A stretch of DNA of 8,616 nt. It comes from an uncultured Eubacteriales bacterium (GTDB lineage: Bacteria; Bacillota_A; Clostridia; Oscillospirales; Oscillospiraceae). Position 1 is the stretch's first letter; each line of letters starts with the position of its first letter. This document shows positions 1 through 5,451 of this stretch, piece after piece. Both the position numbers and the translations under genes were made by a program. The stretch is from NCBI GenBank assembly GCA_900556015.1, contig USNH01000027.1:1-8616 (forward strand). Reading direction: 5' to 3'. A model generated the notes under the pieces. That model was not told the DNA's origin. It made no database searches and saw nothing but the letters and a program-made list of their open reading frames with translations.

Positions 1-512
1 GAATGACTCAATCATATCTCTATAGAAAAATAGACTTTGGCCAGTTACTGTCAAAAACCAAGAAAGTAATCAATGACAACAAAGCAAGTTATGAAGCTGA
101 GTTGACTTTATTAGTGAAGAACCATGCTGAAACAGAAGCCCGCATCAAACGACTGGTGGAATCTCTGTCCGTTGCCAGCGAGACCTCGGCCAAATACGTC
201 ATGGAGCAGATCGATGAGCTGCACCGGCAGAGCGAACAGGAGCAGACAAGAATTGCTGAATTGGAAAAGCTTGCTAGGCAGAGTAATGCTCTGAGCCAAA
301 ATCTATTTTTCTATAGAGATATGATTGAGTCATTCGCCGACACGGTGGATTCGACTACTATTGAAGAACGGCGTCGCCTGCTGCGTACTATCGTCAAAAA
401 AGTGGTTTGGGACGGCAAAAACGTCTATGTATACCTCTTTGCGGAGGATGGAGAGCTGAATTTGCCGTCCATAGGGCAGCTTATGTGTCCGTCAGGAGAG
501 GATAGCGAATGA
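1..512. mobile_element. Right end of a skin-like element interrupting sigK
   Basis: The segment up to the AATGA core (508-512) is read as the right end of an intervening element inserted in sigK. What is seen: a serine recombinase end, low GC (20 of the first 60 bases are G or C), and a sharp switch at 508 to high-GC sequence coding the C-terminal half of SigK without its N-terminal half. A stop at 472-474 in the sigK frame shows that the two halves cannot be read through. What is known: skin elements in Bacillus subtilis and Clostridioides difficile split sigK and are excised by a serine recombinase in the mother cell. The left boundary and cargo are not in this window, so size and type (prophage remnant, intact phage or minimal element) cannot be told. 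Confidence 0.65.
3..512 (+). CDS. Large serine recombinase, C-terminal part (partial at window edge)
   Basis: C-terminal ~170 residues of a large serine recombinase (resolvase/invertase superfamily), the enzymes that cut and rejoin att sites through a serine-DNA bond. The frame is open to the window edge, so the ATG at 3 is probably internal. The catalytic and zinc-ribbon domains lie upstream, outside the window. Visible parts are a long charged helical stretch (about residues 25-95, rich in Glu, Lys, Arg and Leu), matching the coiled coil of this family, then the usual family ending: an E-E-R-R-R-L-L-R helix (about 121-128), V-K-K-V-V-W-D-G and a short beta hairpin. Its TGA stop (510-512) falls inside AATGA, where the sigK frame resumes. 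Base composition is much lower in GC than the genes that follow, as expected for imported DNA. By position it is the best candidate for the enzyme that excises the element interrupting sigK, like SpoIVCA of Bacillus subtilis. Family assignment is firm; the role is inferred from position. Confidence 0.85.
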   Translation: MTQSYLYRKIDFGQLLSKTKKVINDNKASYEAELTLLVKNHAETEARIKRLVESLSVASETSAKYVMEQIDELHRQSEQEQTRIAELEKLARQSNALSQNLFFYRDMIESFADTVDSTTIEERRRLLRTIVKKVVWDGKNVYVYLFAEDGELNLPSIGQLMCPSGEDSE

Positions 513-520
513 GATCCTGA
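492..520. other. Candidate recombination (att) site with AATGA core
   Basis: The junction between recombinase DNA and sigK DNA contains AATGA at 508-512. I recall this as the 5-bp sequence repeated at both ends of the Bacillus subtilis skin element. Two short inverted repeats surround it: TCAGGA (492-497) with TCCTGA (515-520), and AGGAT (499-503) with ATCCT (514-518). Imperfect dyads around a short core are usual for serine recombinase sites. The dyads centre near 506-508, slightly left of the core centre at 510, so they may be coincidental. The last three core bases are the recombinase stop codon, and AAT-GAG encodes Asn-Glu of SigK. Confidence 0.5.
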
Positions 521-870
521 TGTATTTCCGTTCGCAGCGGAAATTACAGGGGGAGGTGTCGCTGAACGAGACGCTGGACACCGGGCCGGAGGGCGACGCG
601 CTGTGTCTCAGCGATGTGGTGGGCGAGGAGGACACCATGCTGGAGCAGCTCCACGACAAGGAGAACCGGCTGCTGATCCGGCGGCTGGTGGCGGAGCTGC
701 TGACACCCCGGGAGGCGGACATCATCCGCCGGCGCTATGGGCTGGATGGCCGCCTGCCCCAGACGCAGCGGCAGGTGGCCGCCGTGTATCACATCTCCCG
801 CTCCTACGTGTCGCGGCTGGAGAAAAAGGCGCTGGGCAAGCTGGAGGAGGCTCTGCGGGAGCACATATAG
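508..870 (+). CDS. sigK: Sporulation sigma factor SigK, C-terminal half (split gene)
   Basis: Second half of the late mother-cell sigma factor SigK, which directs RNA polymerase to spore coat and cortex maturation genes. The frame begins with N-E-I-L-M-Y-F-R (508-531), which is region 2.4, followed by the conserved E-V-S-L-N-E-T-L-D (residues 12-20 counted from the Met at 520), region 4.1 with L-T-P-R-E-A-D-I-I-R-R-R-Y-G-L-D-G (about 61-77) and the region 4.2 helix-turn-helix with T-Q-R-Q-V-A and S-R-S-Y-V-S-R-L-E-K-K-A-L (about 82-105). The N-terminal half (pro-sequence, regions 1.2 to 2.3) is absent. In this frame there is a stop at 472-474 and no start with a properly spaced ribosome site; the Met at 520 aligns to an internal Met of SigK. 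On its own the fragment would lack the core-binding region and should be inactive. The ORF itself is intact and free of frameshifts, which suggests selection through a rejoined gene rather than decay. An unrelated duplicate of sigK elsewhere cannot be excluded. Confidence 0.88.
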   Translation, partial: NEILMYFRSQRKLQGEVSLNETLDTGPEGDALCLSDVVGEEDTMLEQLHDKENRLLIRRLVAELLTPREADIIRRRYGLDGRLPQTQRQVAAVYHISRSYVSRLEKKALGKLEEALREHI

Positions 871-946
871 CGGGTTCTTAATGTCCCCGCGCCGCCATGT
901 ATAAGAGTTTTCTCTTTCGGCAAGAATTTTTATGCGCTCCTCCCTA

Positions 947-975
947 TTGTCTTTCCCGCCGCCGCTTGCTATACT
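947..975 (+). promoter_or_regulatory. Sigma-A-type promoter of the hydrogenase gene
   Basis: TTGTCT (947-952) and TATACT (970-975) are separated by exactly 17 bases and match the vegetative consensus at 4 and 5 of 6 positions. Transcription would start near 982, giving a leader of about 35 bases with GGAGGA at 1001-1006. The site lies within an upstream in-frame extension of the hydrogenase ORF, which argues that translation starts at 1017 rather than earlier. Confidence 0.6.
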
Positions 976-1016
976 TATCATGTATTACTATGAACTGCCC
1001 GGAGGAATTGCTTTAC

Positions 1017-2561
1017 ATGAGAAATTTCAAGTGCTCCATCGCCGATATGCGTAAGCGCATCTTTGCCGAGGTGGCCAAGCTGGCCTATGAGGGCGGCGAC
1101 TACCGGCGCATGGAGCAGCTGCCCTATGAGATCGTACCCGGCGAGGTGGGCAACCATCGGGATTCCATTTTCCTGGAGCGGGCCATTGTGGGCGAGCGCA
1201 TCCGTTTGGCCATGGGCCTGCCCCTGCGCTCCGTGGCGGAGCACTCCGTCCTGTCCGACGGCGTGGAGGAGAGCGCCATCGCGGAGAAGTACTATGACCC
1301 GCCCCTGGTCAACATCATCAAGTACGCCTGCAACGCCTGCACCCCCACCCACTATCAGATCACCGACGCCTGTCAGGGCTGTTTGGCACGGCACTGTCAG
1401 AACGCCTGCCCCAAGGGTGCTATCGACATAGACCGCACGGGCCGGGCGTGCATCGACCAGGAGAAGTGCATCAAGTGCGGCAAGTGCCGGGACGCCTGCT
1501 CCTACCACGCCGTCATCAAGTTCACCCGGCCCTGTCAGGAGGCCTGCGGCATGAACGCCATCACCAGCGACGAGTATGGCCGGGCCTGCATCGACCAGGA
1601 CAAATGCGTCAGCTGCGGTATGTGCCTGGTGAACTGCCCCTTCGGCGCGATCGTGGATAAGGGCCAGCTGTTCCAGCTCATCCACGCCCTGCGGCAGGGT
1701 GACAAGGTGGTGGCCGTCATCGCCCCGGCGTTTTGGGGACAGTTCGGCGACAGCGTCACACCCGGTCAGATCAAGGCCGCCATGCAGCAGCTGGGGTTCG
1801 CCTCGTTGGAGGAGGTGGCCATCGGCGCAGACCTGTGCGCCGTGGAGGAGGCGGAGGAGTTCCTCCGGGTCGTGCCGGAGAAGCAGCCGTTCATGGCCAC
1901 GTCCTGCTGCCCCGCCTGGTCGGTGATGGCCAAGAAGGAGTTCCCCGGCTTCGCGCCCTATATCTCCATGACCATGACGCCCATGGTGCTGACGGCGCGG
2001 CTGCAAAAGCAGAAAGACCCCAACTGCCGCGTGGCGTTTATCGGCCCGTGCGCCGCCAAGAAGCTGGAGGCCAGCCGCCGCAGCGTCCGCAGCGATGTGG
2101 ATTTCGTCATCACCTTTGAAGAGCTGCGGGGGATGTTCGAGGCCAAGGCCATCGATTTTTCCAAAATCCCCGACCTGCCCTCCCACTATGAGGCCTCCGC
2201 GCCCGGCGTGGGCTTCGCCGCCGGCGGCGGCGTGGCCAAGGCCGTGGAGGCGGTCATACACCAGCTGCACCCGGAGGTGGAGGTAAAGACCGTGGCCGCC
2301 GAGGGACTGAACGAGTGCCGTAAGATGCTCCGCATCGCCCGCACCGGCAAGTACGATGGCTACCTGCTGGAGGGCATGGCCTGCCCCGGCGGGTGCATCG
2401 CCGGAGCGGGGACGGTACAGCCGCCGGAGCGCTCACGGCGCAACCTGGAGCGCTATAAGGCCGCCGCGCCCATGGCCAATCCCATGGAGTCGCCCTACAT
2501 GGAGGACATCCACCTGCTGTACGAGGACCCGGACGAATGGGATCGGGTGGGCCGCCACTGA
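1017..2561 (+). CDS. Monomeric [FeFe] hydrogenase with multiple ferredoxin-type clusters, probably group B
   Basis: Iron-only hydrogenase, interconverting protons plus electrons with H2 and presumably coupled to ferredoxin in the cytoplasm. Start chosen at ATG 1017, behind GGAGGA (1001-1006, spacing 10); 514 residues. After an N-terminal region of about 100 residues comes a cysteine-rich part (105-212): C119-C122-C127-C131-P, C151-C154-C157-C161, C173/C177 and C197-C200-C203-C207-P, enough for up to four [4Fe-4S] clusters. The H-cluster domain follows: T-S-C-C-P-A-W (295-301), G-P-C-A-A-K-K-L-E (343-351) and G-M-A-C-P-G-G-C (453-460). Predicted H-cluster ligands are C298, C345, C456 and C460, and C297 is the usual proton-relay cysteine. 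Canonical group A enzymes such as CpI have P-G-W and M-P-C at the first two motifs; the P-A-W and G-P-C variants fit group B as I recall it (the B1/B3 family). No flavoprotein or NADH subunits are adjacent, so it looks monomeric. Physiological direction is unknown. Confidence 0.9.
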   Translation: MRNFKCSIADMRKRIFAEVAKLAYEGGDYRRMEQLPYEIVPGEVGNHRDSIFLERAIVGERIRLAMGLPLRSVAEHSVLSDGVEESAIAEKYYDPPLVNIIKYACNACTPTHYQITDACQGCLARHCQNACPKGAIDIDRTGRACIDQEKCIKCGKCRDACSYHAVIKFTRPCQEACGMNAITSDEYGRACIDQDKCVSCGMCLVNCPFGAIVDKGQLFQLIHALRQGDKVVAVIAPAFWGQFGDSVTPGQIKAAMQQLGFASLEEVAIGADLCAVEEAEEFLRVVPEKQPFMATSCCPAWSVMAKKEFPGFAPYISMTMTPMVLTARLQKQKDPNCRVAFIGPCAAKKLEASRRSVRSDVDFVITFEELRGMFEAKAIDFSKIPDLPSHYEASAPGVGFAAGGGVAKAVEAVIHQLHPEVEVKTVAAEGLNECRKMLRIARTGKYDGYLLEGMACPGGCIAGAGTVQPPERSRRNLERYKAAAPMANPMESPYMEDIHLLYEDPDEWDRVGRH

Positions 2562-2618
2562 CGGCGAAATGTGCCGTTTCCGCAGTTTTCCTGTCGTTTT
2601 ATGCAGACGCGCCCATTT

Positions 2619-2647
2619 TTGACAGCGCGCTGTGGTAGAATAACACT
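2619..2647 (+). promoter_or_regulatory. Possible promoter of the bactofilin gene (good -35, weak -10)
   Basis: A perfect TTGACA stands at 2619-2624. At the standard 16-17 base spacing the -10 candidates (TAACAC at 2641-2646 or AACACT at 2642-2647) match only 3 of 6 positions, while the better TAGAAT (2636-2641) is only 11 bases away. The gene must be transcribed either from here or by readthrough from the hydrogenase, because no strong terminator separates them. A weak promoter that needs an activator, or another sigma factor, would also fit. Confidence 0.3.
2622..2633. repeat. Perfect 12-bp palindrome overlapping the -35 region (possible operator)
   Basis: ACAGCGCGCTGT is a perfect palindrome that overlaps the TTGACA of the possible bactofilin promoter. 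Its half-site CAGCGC/GCGCTG returns at 2670-2682 as CAGCGC-A-GCGCTG, about 48 bp downstream in the leader. A pair of like dyads at a promoter is what a dimeric repressor site would look like, but in GC-rich DNA such short palindromes also arise by chance. Confidence 0.3.
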
Positions 2648-2669
2648 ATCACAATTCGTTTCATCTGCA

Positions 2670-2682
2670 CAGCGCAGCGCTG
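2670..2682. repeat. Interrupted palindrome in the bactofilin leader
   Basis: CAGCGC (2670-2675) and GCGCTG (2677-2682) flank a single A. It shares its half-site with the palindrome at 2622-2633. In RNA it would form only a very tight hairpin about 10 bases before the ribosome site (AAAGGGG, 2693-2699), so a DNA-binding role is at least as plausible. Confidence 0.3.
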
Positions 2683-2708
2683 CTTCACGAAGAAAGGGGT
2701 AGATCCGC

Positions 2709-3314
2709 ATGACAAAGATGGGTAGACTGAAAAAGGGCGACATCTTCAACCGCATCGCCTACGAGCTGTTCGGCGTCAAGATCGGTGAGGACGAGGAGGT
2801 CGTGCCTTCCGCCGGCGTGGCCGCCAAGCAGGACGGGAAGCATCCCGCGGCGCAGAAGCCCGCGCCTGTCGTCCCCGCGCCTGAACCCGTGAAGCCCGCC
2901 CCGGCGGTGGCCACCACCTATATCGCACCCGGCACGGAGCTGACCGGCACGCTGAAGACCGACAGCAACGTGGAGATCTGCGGCAAGTTCGAGGGCGACA
3001 TCATCAGCACCGGCACGGTGCTGCTCCGTGCGGATCACCACGGCAACGTCACCGCCAAGCAGCTGGAGCTGAACGGCAAGTCCATGCAGGGCGACGCCAC
3101 CGTCAGCGACGCTATGACCATCGGCGAGGGCTCTGTCATCACCGGCAACCTGGTGGTGGGCACGCTGATCTGCCGCGGTATTATCAACGGCGATGTGCAG
3201 TGCTCCGGCGATGTGACGCTGGGCAAGACCGCCCGCGTCACCGGCAACATCCAGGCTGCCACCATCACCATGGAGAAGGGCTGCTCCGTCAAGGGCAACA
3301 TTACCGTGAGCTGA
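2709..3314 (+). CDS. Bactofilin-family polymer-forming cytoskeletal protein
   Basis: Bactofilins polymerise without nucleotide into filaments, usually at the membrane, and scaffold cell-wall or shape functions. The 201-residue product has a charged N-terminal part (1-44), a Pro/Ala-rich linker (about 46-68) and the bactofilin beta-helix domain (about 72-201). The core shows the repeating Gly-Asn/Asp, Val/Ile pattern of stacked turns: L-T-G-T-L-K-T-D, C-G-K-F-E-G-D-I, I-T-G-N-L-V-V-G, I-I-N-G-D-V and V-T-G-N-I-Q-A. The start at 2709 is preceded by AAAGGGG (2693-2699, spacing 9); an in-frame ATG at 2718 has no site of its own. The N-terminus has basic and hydrophobic residues (about 5-24) that could act as a short amphipathic membrane anchor, but there is no true transmembrane segment. 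It follows the hydrogenase by 147 bases and is probably a separate unit. Its exact role in this organism cannot be told from the sequence. Confidence 0.88.
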   Translation: MTKMGRLKKGDIFNRIAYELFGVKIGEDEEVVPSAGVAAKQDGKHPAAQKPAPVVPAPEPVKPAPAVATTYIAPGTELTGTLKTDSNVEICGKFEGDIISTGTVLLRADHHGNVTAKQLELNGKSMQGDATVSDAMTIGEGSVITGNLVVGTLICRGIINGDVQCSGDVTLGKTARVTGNIQAATITMEKGCSVKGNITVS

Positions 3315-3331
3315 AAAAGGAATATACAAGC

Positions 3332-3369
3332 AAAGGGAGACGGCGAAGGCCGTCTCCCTTTTGTTCTTT
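3332..3369. terminator. Intrinsic terminator between convergent genes
   Basis: AAAGGGAGACGGC (3332-3344) pairs perfectly with GCCGTCTCCCTTT (3349-3361) across a GAAG loop, a 13-bp stem, and is followed by TTTTGTTCTTT (3359-3369, the first three bases shared with the stem) on the plus strand. It ends the bactofilin transcript 17 bases after its stop. On the minus strand the stem ends in TTT and then GCTTG, so it can also stop the LTA-synthase-family gene, whose stop lies at 3368-3370. Better suited to the plus strand. Confidence 0.9.
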
Positions 3370-5434
3370 ACTCCCGGCCCAGCGCCACCCGGTAGTAGTC
3401 CCGGGCGATGAGCTGCTGGGCGTAGTTGTATTGCAGCGCCACGATGTTGTTGACGCGGCTGACGTAGTCCCCCTCCACCGTCACGCCGGGGCGGGCGTTG
3501 AACGTCCGGGTGGTGGCCTCGAACACGCCTGCCGCCGTGGCCCAGCTGTTGCCGGAGGAGGTGGGCAGGATCACCAGCGGGATGCTCCCCGATGCGCTGC
3601 CCGCATCGTAGTCCTTGTCCAGCACGTCCCGGCCCGACAGAAGGCGGGAGTCGTATTCCAGGCCGAACAGGTTGCTCAGGGTGGGCACGATGTCCACGGC
3701 GGAACAGGGCTCTGTCACCGTTACGGCGTTCTCCATGCCGCCGCACCACAGCACCAGGGCGTTGCGGTAGCGGTCGGTGTCACGCTCGGAGTCCACCACG
3801 CCCCGCAGCTCGTTGTAGTAGTCCGTCTCCGGCTCGGCCAGCAGGTAGGGGTAGTGGTCGGCGCTCATACAGATCACCGTGTCCTCCGCGATGCCCGCCG
3901 CCTCCAGATGCTCCAGCAGGTAGGTCAGGGCGTTCTCCAGTTCCAGATTGGCGGCCACGTAGGCCTGCACCTGGGTGGAGGCGTTGGGATAGGCCGCCTG
4001 GGCCTTGGCCCGGTTCTTGGCCGCCATGGCGTGACCCCAGCCGTAGCTGCCGTGGCCGCTGACGGTCATGTAGTACACGTGGAAGGGCGTGCCGTCTGAC
4101 ACGTAGCCATCGATGTAATCGCCAATGGTGTTCTGCACCATCTCCAGGTCGGAGTAGGGCCACGAGCCGTCCTCCGTCATCGTAAGGCCGCTGCCCACGC
4201 CCTGATAGTCGTAGCCCAGGTTGGGGTGGGTCTTGTCGCGGTTATAGTAATTGTAGATGTTGTCGTGGTACGCGCCGGTACGGTATCCCAGCGCCCGCAG
4301 CTGGTTGCCCAGGGCGAAGGGCATATCATCGTTGGCCGAGGCGTAGAAGCTGACGTTGCTCCCTACCCAGGTGGGCAGCAGGCCGGTCATCACTGCGTAC
4401 TCGCCGCCGGTGGTGGACTGTCCCCAGCCGGGCTGGTAGTAGTTTTCGCACACGAAGCCCTCGTGGGTCAGCTTATACAGCGTGGGCGTCAGCTCCCGGC
4501 TGATGAACCAGGGGGAGAACGCCTCCGCCGTGATGAGCACCAAATTCTTGCCTTGGAACAGGCCGGTGTACTCGTTCTTCTTGGAGGGCGTCAGGCTGCC
4601 GAAATACTGGGCCATGCTCCGCAGCGCGCTGTCGGACGCGCTGTCCGCCAGGGCCTGGAAGTCGATGTCCAGCGCGTTATAGCCGTACTCCACCGGCGGG
4701 TCATCGGGCGTGTCATCCGGCTCGTCCTCTTGCGTGGGCAGCTCCAGCTTGGGCTGGGGCGTGCCGAACAGGGCGTATTCCGCCTCCAGCCGCACCGCCG
4801 TGTGCAAGCCGAACTGGGACACCGCCGCGTCGGTTTGAAAATTGTAGGTGTAGCTGTCGCCGTATGTGCCCCAGCGGGCCAGCCCTTCGCCGATAAGCAG
4901 GAAGATGACGCTGACCGCCGTGACGAACAGCAGCGACCATTTGCTCATGCGGTGCTCCGTGACGATGCGCTTACGCAGCAGGATGCACAGCGCCAGCGGC
5001 AGCAGCGCCGCGATGATGAACGGCAGGCGCTGGGCCACGATGCCGGGTATGGTGCTGCCGAAGCCCGTGACCACGTTCCCCGTCATGGTGCAGATGAAGC
5101 CCACGGAAAAATAGGACTTGAAATAGCTGCGGCAGCAGTACTCTACGCACAGCAGCAGCGTCCACAGCGCCGTGACGACCAGCATCAGCACCTGGGCCAG
5201 CCTGCGGTTGTGCAGCAGGTTCACCAGCAGACTCAGCAGCAGTCCCGTGGCGATGGAGAACAGCACGACCATCACCAGCGTGCCGCGGAAGAAGGCGTTC
5301 TGCGTGTCGAAGGCGCGGAGCAGCAGCTCGTGGTACAGCAGCGCCAGGGGGAAGAATATCCAGTTCAGCGGCCCTCGCGGCATGGTGGATGTGTCCAGCC
5401 GGGAGGACGCGGTTCTTTGGGTCGTTTCTTTCAT
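3368..5434 (-). CDS. LTA-synthase-family membrane sulfatase (phosphoglycerol transferase-like)
   Basis: Membrane enzyme of the alkaline phosphatase/sulfatase superfamily (COG1368 type), which moves phosphoglycerol from phosphatidylglycerol onto a glycolipid or glycan outside the cell. The 688 residues start with about five hydrophobic helices (roughly 24-42, 51-75, 80-98, 136-153, 167-185), an acidic Pro-rich linker (about 226-250), then the extracellular catalytic domain (about 295-600). The pattern matches LtaS: E304 in L-I-T-A-E-A-F-S as metal ligand, T341 in G-Q-S-T-T-G-G-E as nucleophile, H461 in V-S-G-H-G-S-Y, and D526-H527 in S-A-D-H-Y-P-Y. It lies 17 bases after the fakA-like gene, so it is co-transcribed. 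The start is uncertain: the only nearby purine stretch (TAAGGT) ends right at the ATG, so translation may be coupled to the upstream stop; Met18 has no better site. Substrate cannot be told: lipoteichoic acid synthesis and glycan phosphoglycerol decoration are both possible. Confidence 0.88.
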   Translation of the reverse strand: MKETTQRTASSRLDTSTMPRGPLNWIFFPLALLYHELLLRAFDTQNAFFRGTLVMVVLFSIATGLLLSLLVNLLHNRRLAQVLMLVVTALWTLLLCVEYCCRSYFKSYFSVGFICTMTGNVVTGFGSTIPGIVAQRLPFIIAALLPLALCILLRKRIVTEHRMSKWSLLFVTAVSVIFLLIGEGLARWGTYGDSYTYNFQTDAAVSQFGLHTAVRLEAEYALFGTPQPKLELPTQEDEPDDTPDDPPVEYGYNALDIDFQALADSASDSALRSMAQYFGSLTPSKKNEYTGLFQGKNLVLITAEAFSPWFISRELTPTLYKLTHEGFVCENYYQPGWGQSTTGGEYAVMTGLLPTWVGSNVSFYASANDDMPFALGNQLRALGYRTGAYHDNIYNYYNRDKTHPNLGYDYQGVGSGLTMTEDGSWPYSDLEMVQNTIGDYIDGYVSDGTPFHVYYMTVSGHGSYGWGHAMAAKNRAKAQAAYPNASTQVQAYVAANLELENALTYLLEHLEAAGIAEDTVICMSADHYPYLLAEPETDYYNELRGVVDSERDTDRYRNALVLWCGGMENAVTVTEPCSAVDIVPTLSNLFGLEYDSRLLSGRDVLDKDYDAGSASGSIPLVILPTSSGNSWATAAGVFEATTRTFNARPGVTVEGDYVSRVNNIVALQYNYAQQLIARDYYRVALGRE

Positions 5435-5451
5435 ACCTTACGCCGTATCGC

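Noticed and set aside
520..870. Stand-alone small DNA-binding protein starting at ATG 520
   Set aside because: The Met at 520 aligns to an internal Met of SigK, there is no well-placed ribosome site, and the frame match to SigK continues upstream to 508, the AATGA junction.
870..890. GCGGG/CCCGC dyad right after sigK as a terminator
   Set aside because: Only 5 bp with an 11-base loop and no T run directly after it.
897..1016. N-terminal extension of the hydrogenase from ATG 897
   Set aside because: The promoter (947-975) and GGAGGA site (1001-1006) lie within it, and the extra residues do not resemble hydrogenase; the start at 1017 fits better.
978..2270. Long minus-strand ORF opposite the hydrogenase
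   Set aside because: The plus strand encodes a complete hydrogenase with all H-cluster motifs; the antisense product is low-complexity (His, Gly, Ala, Leu), the usual shadow of GC-rich codons.
2561..2580. ACGGC/GCCGT dyad after the hydrogenase as a terminator
   Set aside because: The 5-bp stem overlaps the stop codon and is followed by only three T; too weak to call.
2685..3749. Minus-strand ORF opposite the bactofilin and the end of the sulfatase gene
   Set aside because: It crosses the convergent terminator and two real genes, and its product has no recognisable family pattern.
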